Shown one piece after another: positions 7,920 through 16,165 of a stretch of 29,202 nt of DNA (the first letter of the stretch is position 1; each line of letters starts with the position of its first letter). The position numbers were made by a program, and so were the translations under genes. The notes beneath the pieces were generated by a model. It was not told where the DNA came from, ran no database searches, and worked only from the letters and a program-made list of their open reading frames with translations. The stretch comes from CAYFLR01 sp964343805 (GTDB lineage Bacteria > Bdellovibrionota_B > Oligoflexia > CAYFLR01): positions 1 through 29,202 of the forward strand of contig CAYFLR010000073.1 in the NCBI GenBank assembly GCA_964343805.1. Direction: 5' to 3'.

Positions 7920-8423
7920 CTATTGAATTCTAATGAACTCAGCACGTCTATTTTTTGACCATGACTCTTCATTGCTAGCTGTGTCTAATGGACGCTCTTC
8001 ACCATAACTGATGGTGGAAAGTTGATCTGGATTTACACCTAAGCTGATGAGGTATTCTTTAGTTGTGTTAGCTCTTCTTTCTCCGAGGGCTAAGTTGTAC
8101 TGATTGGAACCTCTTTCATCACAATGACCTTCAACCTGAACACGTACATCAGTGTTCTTCATGAGGTATTGAGCCTTTATTTCTAGCATGGACTTAGCTT
8201 CTGATTGAAGGTTGTAATCATCATAAGCAAAGTGAATAGTAGAAGAATCAAATTCTTCTACAGCAGCTACAGGCTCTTCAATTGCAGGTGCAGGAGCTTC
8301 TTCCATAGGAGTGGTCTCTTCTACAGGAGGTGGCTCAGGTGGTTGCTCTTCTTCGGAAGTACAGCCAGCCATCCAAACAATACCCAGCAAGCAAAGACTA
8401 ATAATGAATAACCGCTTAACCAT
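7920..8423 (-). CDS. pal: Peptidoglycan-associated lipoprotein Pal
   Basis: A 167-aa outer-membrane lipoprotein. The signal peptide ends in a lipobox with Cys21 (WMAGC). A Pro/Glu-rich tether (about 24-58) leads to an OmpA-like domain (about 60-167) with the Pal hallmark VEGHCDERG (97-105), NLALGERRA and YGEERP...NRRAEF. It binds meso-DAP peptidoglycan and normally partners TolB and the TolQRA complex during envelope constriction. No tol genes are in this window, so here pal stands apart from the usual tol-pal operon. ATG 8423 has AGGAGG 5 nt upstream. A strong promoter candidate precedes it and an intrinsic terminator follows it, so it may be a monocistronic unit. Confidence 0.95.
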   Translation of the reverse strand: MVKRLFIISLCLLGIVWMAGCTSEEEQPPEPPPVEETTPMEEAPAPAIEEPVAAVEEFDSSTIHFAYDDYNLQSEAKSMLEIKAQYLMKNTDVRVQVEGHCDERGSNQYNLALGERRANTTKEYLISLGVNPDQLSTISYGEERPLDTASNEESWSKNRRAEFIRIQ

Positions 8424-8479
8424 AAATTCCTCCTATATTTGTTTAAAAAATAATCTAAATTTCATTTGGTCATTATCAC

Positions 8480-8508
8480 ATAGTAGAAGGGAGGTTGTCC
8501 CTTGTCAA
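8480..8508 (-). promoter_or_regulatory. Sigma-70-type promoter for pal, with a dyad in the spacer
   Basis: On the minus strand a perfect TTGACA (8503-8508) is followed after 17 nt by TACTAT (8480-8485). The spacer holds the inverted repeat AAGGGA / TCCCTT (8487-8492 and 8498-8503), whose outer arm touches the -35 box. Transcription would start about 50 nt upstream of the pal ATG. Promoter match is strong; the operator role of the dyad is a guess. Confidence 0.65.
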
Positions 8509-8534
8509 TAAAAAACCCCTATACTTTCAAATTA

Positions 8535-9941
8535 TTAATAGAGTTTTAAATAATTAATGAGGTCTCGGTGTAAATTATTGAAGCTTCCACAGGACATAAT
8601 TAAAATTTGATCTCCAGGTCTCTTCTCTTTGGCAATAAAATCAAGGATGCTCTGATTATCTTCAATGTAATGGGCATGGGGTCCGATTTTTGAGGCGAGC
8701 ACTTCTCCTTGGAGTTGCTCTTCTTCAGATAATCGGCGATCTATTGCTACTTTGCCTATTACTACTAAGTCAGCACTGCTAAATGACTGCGCATACTGTT
8801 CTAAAAAAATATTTCTACGAGATGAAGCATTGCGAGGTTCAAATATAGCTATTATTCTTTGGTTGGTATCAAGAGATCTCTTAAGCGCATCAAGGGTTTT
8901 GTGAACAGCCGTTGGATGATGGGCAAAATCATCATAAATAGTTATGTCATCAGAATCTGCTATGACTTCTAATCGGCGCTTTACTCCACCGAAGCTTTTT
9001 AAGGCTGATTGAATCCCATCCCATGGTGTTTCTAGTGCGTCTAATAAGGCAGCCACAGACAAGGAGTTAGAGATTTGCATTTCTCCTTTTAATGGGATCG
9101 AAAGAGGAATAGATTTCCCTTCTTTGGTTTTTAAAGTAAAGTCAGTATATTTACCAAAACTCCCTTCCACTCCTTGGTAATCAAGGGGGGTAATGGGGTT
9201 TTTTGTTCCAAAATATTTAACATTACATGGTGCATTCTGACAAACATCCACTACATTTTGATCACACCCATTGGCAATCACCACACCTTCACTAGGCATC
9301 TCTTGTACTAATTTTATAAATTTAGATTTGATATGGTCGAGGTCTTTGAAGATGTCTGCATGATCAAATTCTATATTATTTATAATCAAGTATTGTGGAT
9401 GATAATGAAAAAATTTAGGTTCCTTGTCGAAGTAGGCAGTATCGTATTCATCTCCTTCTAAAACAATAGTTTCACTTTCTTTTAGGTATTTAAAGTTAAA
9501 TTCAAAGTCAAGAGGCTGTCCTCCCACTAGAAAAGAGCTTGGTTTTCCTACTTTATCAAGAGCTGAGGCTATGAAAGCTGATGTGGTGGTCTTTCCATGG
9601 GTCCCGGTAACTACAATGGGTTTCACCTTTGGGAGAAAAAATTTTTCTAGGAGGGCGGGAAAGGAAATGAGGGGGAGATCTTGGCTAATGGCATAGTCTA
9701 ATTCAACATTGAATCCTTTAGATAGAACATTTCCTACCACAATATAATCGATAGGTTGTTTTTGAATGTTTTCTTCATTATATCCACAATAGACTTCTAT
9801 ATTACAACGATCTAGCATGGTGCTCATGGGAGGGTAAACATTTTGATCACTGCCGATCACATTGTATCCAGCTTCTTTCAATAAGCCTGCGGTGGATGCC
9901 ATTCCTGTACCACAAATACCAATAAAGTAAAACGTTTTCAT
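8535..9941 (-). CDS. mpl: UDP-MurNAc:L-alanyl-gamma-D-glutamyl-meso-DAP ligase (murein tripeptide ligase)
   Basis: A 468-aa cytoplasmic Mur-ligase homologue that joins recycled tripeptide to UDP-MurNAc with ATP. The N-terminal nucleotide-binding motif FIGICGTGMAS (6-16), the ATP loop GTHGKTTT (113-120), the Mpl-type GDEYDTAYFDK...FHYHPQ segment and a C-terminal DDFAHHPTAV distinguish it from MurC, which is also encoded in this window. Length is usual for Mpl. I start at ATG 9941, which has AGAGGA 5 nt upstream and begins the conserved KTFYFIGICGTG; a TTG 15 nt further up lacks support. It begins 1 nt after the ldcA stop, so the two recycling enzymes are almost certainly co-transcribed. Confidence 0.93.
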   Translation of the reverse strand: MKTFYFIGICGTGMASTAGLLKEAGYNVIGSDQNVYPPMSTMLDRCNIEVYCGYNEENIQKQPIDYIVVGNVLSKGFNVELDYAISQDLPLISFPALLEKFFLPKVKPIVVTGTHGKTTTSAFIASALDKVGKPSSFLVGGQPLDFEFNFKYLKESETIVLEGDEYDTAYFDKEPKFFHYHPQYLIINNIEFDHADIFKDLDHIKSKFIKLVQEMPSEGVVIANGCDQNVVDVCQNAPCNVKYFGTKNPITPLDYQGVEGSFGKYTDFTLKTKEGKSIPLSIPLKGEMQISNSLSVAALLDALETPWDGIQSALKSFGGVKRRLEVIADSDDITIYDDFAHHPTAVHKTLDALKRSLDTNQRIIAIFEPRNASSRRNIFLEQYAQSFSSADLVVIGKVAIDRRLSEEEQLQGEVLASKIGPHAHYIEDNQSILDFIAKEKRPGDQILIMSCGSFNNLHRDLINYLKLY

Positions 9942-9942
9942 T

Positions 9943-10839
9943 TTAATCCTCTGCAACTGTGATAGATTTATTAATCAAATTGATTGAAACATTGACTCCC
10001 AGTGGAAGGCTAAAGCAATTATTAATATGCCCAACGGGGAAATCAAAAATTACCGGAAGATCTATATCCCTGAAAATGTATTCGAGTGATTCTTGATGCG
10101 TGAACTCTTTAGCACACCCAGCTAAAGCTCCAACTATAATTCCCTGACAATTTTTAAATTTACCGGCTTGGTGAAGATGCTGAATCATTATATCTATTCG
10201 GTAGAGGGGTTCGGCGATCTCTTCAAAGAAGAAGATTCTGTTGTTTAAATCTAATTCTGCAGGGGTGTTGATAGAGGATGTGCATAGGCTAAGGCATCCT
10301 CCCATTATAGGACCACTGATGGATGCGGTTTTTCTATTTTTATGATTGAGCACTTGAAAGGAAAATTGCTCGAAGGATTGATTCCAATTCTTTTCCAAAG
10401 CAAATTGGAAAGATTTCTGGGCTTCCGATGTAAGCTCGCTAAAATAAGATGTGGCTAACATAGGTGCATAGATAGAAGGGGTATGGAGATAGTTGTCCCA
10501 TAGGAGGTGTAAGACGGTGGCATCACTCATACCTAAAAACATCTTATTTGATAATTCTGGATGGGCTTTAAGGAGCTCACTTATTTCAGGGATAATTTGA
10601 GTGAGACCATATCCTCCTCGCGCACACCAAAGATAATCGGTCTCTTTATGGAAGAAATAATCTTTTAGTTCTTCTAATCGTCTTTTCTTACTTCCTGCTG
10701 TGATCACATCCTTTGCTAAAATATCCTCACGAAAATAAGTTTCACAGCCCAATTGAGAAGCGAACTTAAGACCTTTTTGCCATTTTTCTTCATTGAGGGG
10801 CCCTGAGGGGGCTATCATTCCTATCTTGTACACAGTCAT
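9943..10839 (-). CDS. ldcA: LD-carboxypeptidase (peptidase family S66)
   Basis: A 298-aa protein without a signal peptide, expected to act in the cytoplasm, where it removes the terminal D-Ala from recycled murein tetrapeptide. The S66 landmarks are all there: APSGP at 10-14, RGGYG (74-78), the nucleophile Ser105 in GMSD, the acidic FFFEEIAEPLYRID stretch near 203-216 and His271 in FPVGH, giving a complete Ser-Glu-His triad. ATG 10839 begins the conserved VYKIGMIAPSG core. Upstream in-frame ATGs at 10863 and 10881 add non-conserved residues, and the latter lies directly beside a TATAAT box. It is followed after 1 nt by mpl, which uses its product. A microcin self-immunity role (MccF-like) is an alternative seen in S66, but the mpl linkage argues for recycling. 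Confidence 0.9.
   Translation of the reverse strand: MTVYKIGMIAPSGPLNEEKWQKGLKFASQLGCETYFREDILAKDVITAGSKKRRLEELKDYFFHKETDYLWCARGGYGLTQIIPEISELLKAHPELSNKMFLGMSDATVLHLLWDNYLHTPSIYAPMLATSYFSELTSEAQKSFQFALEKNWNQSFEQFSFQVLNHKNRKTASISGPIMGGCLSLCTSSINTPAELDLNNRIFFFEEIAEPLYRIDIMIQHLHQAGKFKNCQGIIVGALAGCAKEFTHQESLEYIFRDIDLPVIFDFPVGHINNCFSLPLGVNVSINLINKSITVAED
9947..9952 (-). promoter_or_regulatory. Ribosome binding site fixing the mpl start at ATG 9941
   Basis: AGAGGA on the minus strand lies 5 nt upstream of the ATG at 9941, at the very end of ldcA. It supports this start over the TTG at 9956. Confidence 0.65.
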
Positions 10840-10881
10840 CTCTTTTCTGAGGTCTGGGGTCATTGTTATTTTTAACAACAT

Positions 10882-10943
10882 ATTATATACTATTATATAA
10901 GACTTTCATTACAATATTATGTGCGCCTTAAGGGGAGATAGCT
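10882..10943. promoter_or_regulatory. Divergent AT-rich intergenic region between ldcA and a lipoprotein gene
   Basis: On the minus strand two exact TATAAT hexamers (10892-10897 and 10882-10887) lie 10 nt apart just before ldcA, but no well-spaced -35 is visible. On the plus strand TATTAT (10915-10920) precedes a GGGGAG Shine-Dalgarno for the lipoprotein gene. The region must serve both divergent genes; exact boxes are uncertain. Confidence 0.4.
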
Positions 10944-11587
10944 ATGAGATGTTCTGCTCTATTTTTAATGATTTTTAGTATTTTGGTATTGGCCTTGGCC
11001 TCATGCAATACAAAATACTTAAAAATGCGGAATCAAGCCATGCAGAACTATAACACAACGGTGAATGGCTCTCCCTCCCATAGTCCTAGTGAGTCCATGA
11101 ATCAAGAGATTGTGCAAAAAGAGCCTAGCCAATCCTATGAAAAGATTGATCTCTCCACCTATAATTTTAATGCCAGCTTTCACCATGTCTTTNNNNNNNN
11201 NNGGTGCTAGTAAAAAACTATAATATCAATATTTTAGATAAAACTCATAATTTGATTACCACCGAATGGGATAGTTATTATGTTGAAAATGAACTTTTTC
11301 GTAACAAAATAACTATTAAGTTAGATAATCGAGGAAGTCGGACGACCCGGGTTCATGTTATGAATAATATTGAGAAATTTGATAAGCCTTACACCTATTC
11401 AGTTTCAGGGCAAATGTGGGTTCCCTATCAAGAAAGTGAAGAAGAGGTGAATCGTATTGTTAAGAATATCAAGACCTTACTTGATACCCCTGCCCCTTCT
11501 AAGACCCGACGAATTAGCCNNNNNNNNNNCTCAAAAGATACTTTAATTAAAGTTTTGTTTAACTCTGTTCCAGTAAAGTCATTTTGA
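10944..11587 (+). CDS. Lipoprotein, BamC/DUF3576-like (tentative), interrupted by two assembly gaps
   Basis: A secreted lipoprotein of roughly 210 residues. A hydrophobic signal ends in the lipobox LASC (Cys20). A Ser/Pro/Gln-rich linker follows, then a domain with YNFNASFHHVF before the first gap. After it come VLVKNYNINILDK, LITTEW, an alternating-strand region and SGQMWVPYQES. The LITTEW and surrounding pattern recall helix-grip lipoproteins such as BamC or DUF3576, but I cannot confirm the family. An ATG with GGAG 6 nt upstream is a good start. The two halves around 11193-11202 are out of register by the stated 10 N, so the real gap must be 2 modulo 3. The end at 11587 assumes the second gap (11520-11529) keeps the longest frame and is uncertain. 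Confidence 0.7.
11193..11202. other. Assembly gap (10 N) inside the lipoprotein gene
   Basis: Ten N. The left side ends on a codon boundary and the right side resumes with one leftover base, so the true length must be 2 modulo 3, not 10. Confidence 0.95.
11520..11529. other. Assembly gap (10 N) near the 3' end of the lipoprotein gene
   Basis: Ten N. Only about 18 further codons follow in the longest frame. The other two frames stop within a few codons, so the C-terminus of the protein is uncertain. Confidence 0.95.
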
Positions 11588-11758
11588 CTCAATTCAGAAT
11601 AATGGTTATATATCATAAAATTGAAATTTTTGTTTGCAGTATTTTAAAAATATTTATTGATTTTATTTTTTATTTATCCTTTGACCGAGTGGGATTGTAG
11701 TGTACCCTGGATTTTCCCTTTTGGGGTTAGAGAATGACTAGGATCAGAGGAAATTAAA
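11588..11758 (+). promoter_or_regulatory. 171-bp intergenic region upstream of gpsA
   Basis: The first 90 bp are extremely AT-rich with A/T-only inverted repeats (for example TATTTTAAAAATA near 11639). Then come TTGACC (11681-11686) and a more GC-rich stretch with CCCTTTTGGGG. TTGACC could be a -35 box downstream of an UP-like element, but the hexamers 16-18 nt on (such as TACCCT) are poor -10 matches. An AGAGGA lies 7 nt before the gpsA ATG. This most likely holds the promoter of the gpsA-mfd operon; no gene or RNA is recognised in it. Confidence 0.35.
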
Positions 11759-12775
11759 ATGAGTAATTCCAATATTTCTATTTTAGGAGCAGGAAGCTTT
11801 GGAACTGCCTTAGCTGTTTTGCTAGCAGCCAAAGGGTTTAATATTAAGATATGGGATGTTAATGAAGAGGTTGTGGGTGAGATAAATGAAGCTCACACTA
11901 ATAAAAGAGCTGTTCCCGAGTGTCAACTATCTGAAAATATACAGGCTTCAACTGAGATTGGCTTTGTTTTACAGCAGGCGGCTTTTATATCGATGGTTTT
12001 GCCCACCCAGGTGATTGGGCCAGTTTTAACTGCAAATAAAGAGGCTTTTAAAGAATCTGTTCCTCTCATATGTTGTTCTAAAGGAATAGATATTAAAGAG
12101 CTGCAAACCTTAGATGAAATCATCCCTTCCCGACTTCCGCATTTTAAAAAGAACCTTTTTTATCTTTCTGGCCCTAGTTTTGCGAGAGAAATAGTAGATG
12201 AACGCCCCACCTGTGTCTGTTTAGCGGGTCCAGATGACGCCAAATTAAAAGAAATACAGATTCTTCTCTCAAATGATTACTTCCGAGTTTATATTTCGGA
12301 TGATGTGAAAGGGGTGGAAATTGCTGGTGCTCTAAAAAATATAATAGCCATTGGCTCTGGTATGATTGATGGTCTTCAGCTTGGAAAAAATGCAGAAAGT
12401 GCCTATATTACTCGCGGATTGGCTGAAATTTCTAGGTTTGGTGCTTTTTTTGGGGCGAATCCTCTAACTTTTCTAGGGTTAGCTGGGATTGGAGATCTTG
12501 TTCTTACTTGCACTGGAAGCTTAAGTAGAAATAGAACCTTTGGATATAGATTGGCTAAAGGGGAAGATAAAGAGTCTATCTTGCAAAATATGGGACATGT
12601 GGTAGAGGGTGTTTCTACTTTAGAGGCGGTTTATCAGTTATCAAAGACACATAAAATAGAAATGCCAATTACCGATTGTCTCTATAAAGTTCTCCAAGGA
12701 GAATTGTCAATCAAAGACACAGTTGCAAGTTTGATGGGTCGGGGGTTAAAATATGAGCATCAATTTGATGTTTAA
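11759..12775 (+). CDS. gpsA: Glycerol-3-phosphate dehydrogenase [NAD(P)+]
   Basis: A 338-aa cytoplasmic enzyme reducing dihydroxyacetone phosphate to sn-glycerol-3-phosphate, the backbone of phospholipids. The N-terminal Rossmann motif GAGSFG (10-15), CSKGI with Lys108, SGPSFA (138-143), the catalytic Lys193 in GALKNI and the C-terminal GLAGIGDLVLTC and SRNR segments are all present. Length is typical. ATG 11759 has AGAGGA upstream. It heads a set of same-strand genes (mfd, ppiC, a lipoprotein) each separated by 15 nt, which suggests one transcript. Confidence 0.96.
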   Translation: MSNSNISILGAGSFGTALAVLLAAKGFNIKIWDVNEEVVGEINEAHTNKRAVPECQLSENIQASTEIGFVLQQAAFISMVLPTQVIGPVLTANKEAFKESVPLICCSKGIDIKELQTLDEIIPSRLPHFKKNLFYLSGPSFAREIVDERPTCVCLAGPDDAKLKEIQILLSNDYFRVYISDDVKGVEIAGALKNIIAIGSGMIDGLQLGKNAESAYITRGLAEISRFGAFFGANPLTFLGLAGIGDLVLTCTGSLSRNRTFGYRLAKGEDKESILQNMGHVVEGVSTLEAVYQLSKTHKIEMPITDCLYKVLQGELSIKDTVASLMGRGLKYEHQFDV

Positions 12776-12790
12776 TTTCTAATTTTCTGA

Positions 12791-15700
12791 ATGAATTGTA
12801 TGAAAGTATCTTTGCAAGGGCTATCCCTATCGGCATTAGCGCATCAGGTAGTTAAAAAAAGTCGTGAACTTCATGATCATCCTATTCATGTTGTCCTTCT
12901 TCCCACCTGGGATCAGGCTGAATCTTTACAAGAAGATTTACAATTTTTCTGTGAATCCGATCAAATTAAAGTGCTGTCCTACCCTTCTTATGCAGATCAC
13001 CTTCCGCAAGATTCTTCAGATAGAATGAACTGTCTTTTTGAATTGCAAGAAGAGGGAACCAAAATTGTTGTTCTCTCTTTTGATTCTCTTTTGAAAAATT
13101 GTCTTCCTTTAAACATCTTCCGTGAAAATTGTTTTACCTATAGCAAAACAGGAAAGCTGGATAAGTATCAATTCATTTCGAAAATGCTCAAGATGGGTTA
13201 CCAAAACAGCACCGTGGTAGAAGATATAGGAACCATATCCTCTCGAGGAGACATTATAGATATCTTTCCTCCGGGACAGAAATATCCAGTTCGAATAGAG
13301 CTTTTTGACGATGAAATTGAAGAAATTAGAGAATTTGATCCTATAAGCCAAAGATCAATTCAATCACTCGATTCCTTAAGAATAGCACCTTGCAGTGACT
13401 TCATTTATCCAGAAGACAAAGCGCAAGGCGTTGATAGGGTTGCCTCCTATATGGATGAGCAAGATGTGGATCCCGATGTTCAATATGGAATTTTACAGGA
13501 TCTGCGTAATGAGCTTTTTTTCCATGGAATTGAAGATTACCTAAGTTTCTTCTATGAGGGTGCTTCCCTTTTGGATTATATTACTGGTGATGCCCTTTTC
13601 TATGTAGTGGATCATTTTACGATAAACGAAAAAGCAGAACAATATGCAGAGAACTATATCGACCTACCAGAAAATAAAATGGTCCCTTATGTTCCTCCCT
13701 TTGAGAAAAACCATTCTAGTTTTAAGGAATTATGGCAGAGGTTAGAAAACCATAAACTTTTTCTAGTGGGAGGTCTTCAGCTCGTTGATGAAGAGTTGGA
13801 GGTTTTAAAACATAACTATGAAGATATCCAATTAGAGGTGGTAAAATCTAAGAAATTGGCCTCTTTCGCCAAGTTGCGAGAAAAAATAAACTCTTGCCTA
13901 TCTGCTCGAATAAAACTGACCTTTGTGGCTCATTTTACTTCTCAAATAGATCGCTTTAAGGAAATCTTGAAAGCTCATGAGTTTGATACCGAAAGTTCTT
14001 CTATCTCTCTCCAGCTTGGAAATCTATCTAAGGGTTTTATTTCCTACAATGATGGGGAGGCTTTTATAACTGAAGAGGATGTCTTCGGTGTGCGTAAAAG
14101 AAGACCTCAGTCCACCAATAAAAAACTCGAAAATAAAATAGCCAGTTTTTCTGAATTAAAAGAGGGCGATGTGGTGGTTCACTTGCATCATGGCAAGGGA
14201 ATCTATAAGGGGATGGAAAAACTGGATTTTTCCGGTGTACAAAATGACTATCTGATCATTGAATACAAGGGGGGGGATAAGATCTACCTTCCGGTGTATA
14301 GGCTCAATATACTCCAAAAGTACAGTGGAGGAGAGGGTGCCAGTGCCAAAGTTGATAAGCTCGGTGGAAAGTCTTGGGACACGGTTAAACAAAAAGCCAA
14401 GAAAAATATTTTAGAAATAGCTGGAGAACTGCTTAAGGTCCAGGCAGTCAGAGACTCCTATAAACGCCCTATATATACCGTTAGTGAAGAAATGTATCGA
14501 GAGTTTGAGGCCTCTTTTGCTTTTGAAGAGACAGAAGATCAAATGACAGCCATTGAGGATGTCATAGATGATATGTCCAAAGAGCGCCCGATGGATAGGT
14601 TGGTCTGTGGAGATGTGGGATACGGCAAAACAGAAATTGCGATGCGAGCAGCATTTAGAGCGGTGCTTGCAGGTAGGCAAGTGGCCATCTTAGTTCCCAC
14701 CACGGTTTTATGCTTTCAGCATTATCAAAATTTTAAAGATCGTTTACGTCTATTTGCTGTTCGAGTGGAAATGGTGAATCGATTTGTGGGACGTAAAGAG
14801 CAAAGGTCTATATTGGAAGAGGCTAAACAGGGAAAAGTTGATATTTTAGTAGGAACCCATCGATTGCTGTCAAAAGATATCGACTTTAAGGATTTAGGTC
14901 TATTGATCGTTGATGAAGAGCAGCGATTTGGTGTGACCCATAAAGAGAAACTTAAGAAATTTAAGAATGAAGTGGATGTTCTGACTCTTTCTGCCACGCC
15001 GATACCCAGAACTCTCCATATGTCTATTATTGGGATTAGAGATTTGAGCCTGATTGCCACCCCACCGGCAGATCGCAGGTCGATTAAAACTTATGTCGCT
15101 AAGTTTGAAGAAAAGACCATCATCCAGGCCATTGAAAGTGAAATAAAAAGAGGAGGGCAGGTCTTCTTTGTTCACAATCGAGTGGAAAATATTGCCCAAA
15201 TGGCAGATTTTGTTCAATCTTTGGTACCAGCTGCCAAGGTGAGATTTGGACATGGTCAGATGGCTGAGCAGAGTCTAGAAAATCTATTCATCGACTTTAT
15301 CAATCAGCGCTTTAACGTCCTGGTGTGTACTACGATTATTGAATCGGGCTTGGATTTACCCAATGTAAATACCATTATTATAAATAGAGCAGACATGTTT
15401 GGTCTTGCTCAACTATATCAATTGAAGGGAAGGGTCGGCCGCTCGAATCGACGTGCTTATGCTTGGCTTTTAATTCCTGGTAGTGAACCTGTTTCCGACG
15501 TGGCTAAACAAAGGTTAGAGGTTATTCAAACTTATACCGAGCTTGGTTCAGGGTTTAGTATTGCTGGCCATGATATGGACATTAGAGGGGTAGGAAACCT
15601 TCTTGGTTCTCAGCAGTCGGGACAGATAGCTGAAGTTGGATTTGAGCTATATACAGACATGTTGAAAGAGTCCATTGATCAGTTGAAAGGAAAAGAGGAA

Positions 15701-16150
15701 GAAGAGGTCATGGAGCCTGAAATAACCTTAGGCATCAAAGCTTTTATTCCTAATGAGTTTATTAAAGAGCAACGACTTCGACTGCAGTTCTACAAACAGA
15801 TAGCGATGGTGAGTAATGGCGAAGATGCTGATCAGATGCTTGATGACCTAGAAGATCGTTTTGGAAATGTTCCTGAGCCTGTTAAAAATTTGATAGGAAT
15901 TATAAAAATGCGAGCGGGTTTGAAGAGGATCAAGGCCTATTCCATCAAAAACTTAAGCAATATGATAGAAATTAAGTTTAACCCTCAAATTAGGCCTAAT
16001 GTGGAATTAATGGAAGGGGTGGTTAGCAAGTACCCGAGGAAGTTTCAATTAACCAAAGATTTTCGTATTTTGATTAATACCAGAGGAATTGAGAGTCATA
16101 AATTAATTAGCTATGTATTAGAATCATTACAGCAATTGGATGGGCAGTAA
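12791..16150 (+). CDS. mfd: Transcription-repair coupling factor Mfd
   Basis: A 1119-aa SF2 ATPase that removes stalled RNA polymerase at lesions and recruits UvrA. The UvrB-like N-terminal module carries the SSRGDIIDIFPPG motif (about 150-162). The RNA-polymerase-interacting domain begins near residue 456 (GDVVVHLHHGKGIY). The translocase has Walker A GDVGYGKTE (about 606-614), the DEEQ box in VDEEQRFG (about 706-713), SATPIPRT, ESGLDLPN and QLKGRVGRS. The C-terminal TRCF domain is present, so the protein is complete. A TGA lies directly upstream in frame, so translation starts at 12791 or the ATG at 12800. Neither has a Shine-Dalgarno; the leader is AU-rich, which suggests coupling to gpsA. 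Confidence 0.97.
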   Translation: MNCMKVSLQGLSLSALAHQVVKKSRELHDHPIHVVLLPTWDQAESLQEDLQFFCESDQIKVLSYPSYADHLPQDSSDRMNCLFELQEEGTKIVVLSFDSLLKNCLPLNIFRENCFTYSKTGKLDKYQFISKMLKMGYQNSTVVEDIGTISSRGDIIDIFPPGQKYPVRIELFDDEIEEIREFDPISQRSIQSLDSLRIAPCSDFIYPEDKAQGVDRVASYMDEQDVDPDVQYGILQDLRNELFFHGIEDYLSFFYEGASLLDYITGDALFYVVDHFTINEKAEQYAENYIDLPENKMVPYVPPFEKNHSSFKELWQRLENHKLFLVGGLQLVDEELEVLKHNYEDIQLEVVKSKKLASFAKLREKINSCLSARIKLTFVAHFTSQIDRFKEILKAHEFDTESSSISLQLGNLSKGFISYNDGEAFITEEDVFGVRKRRPQSTNKKLENKIASFSELKEGDVVVHLHHGKGIYKGMEKLDFSGVQNDYLIIEYKGGDKIYLPVYRLNILQKYSGGEGASAKVDKLGGKSWDTVKQKAKKNILEIAGELLKVQAVRDSYKRPIYTVSEEMYREFEASFAFEETEDQMTAIEDVIDDMSKERPMDRLVCGDVGYGKTEIAMRAAFRAVLAGRQVAILVPTTVLCFQHYQNFKDRLRLFAVRVEMVNRFVGRKEQRSILEEAKQGKVDILVGTHRLLSKDIDFKDLGLLIVDEEQRFGVTHKEKLKKFKNEVDVLTLSATPIPRTLHMSIIGIRDLSLIATPPADRRSIKTYVAKFEEKTIIQAIESEIKRGGQVFFVHNRVENIAQMADFVQSLVPAAKVRFGHGQMAEQSLENLFIDFINQRFNVLVCTTIIESGLDLPNVNTIIINRADMFGLAQLYQLKGRVGRSNRRAYAWLLIPGSEPVSDVAKQRLEVIQTYTELGSGFSIAGHDMDIRGVGNLLGSQQSGQIAEVGFELYTDMLKESIDQLKGKEEEEVMEPEITLGIKAFIPNEFIKEQRLRLQFYKQIAMVSNGEDADQMLDDLEDRFGNVPEPVKNLIGIIKMRAGLKRIKAYSIKNLSNMIEIKFNPQIRPNVELMEGVVSKYPRKFQLTKDFRILINTRGIESHKLISYVLESLQQLDGQ

Positions 16151-16165
16151 GTTACGAGGAAAGAT

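Noticed and set aside
11610..11660. A/T-only inverted repeats after the lipoprotein gene as a terminator
   Set aside because: Stems contain no G-C pairs and would be too weak; they reflect base composition.
14156..15253. Minus-strand open frames inside mfd
   Set aside because: All lie within conserved Mfd domains read from the plus strand and show no coding signature of their own.
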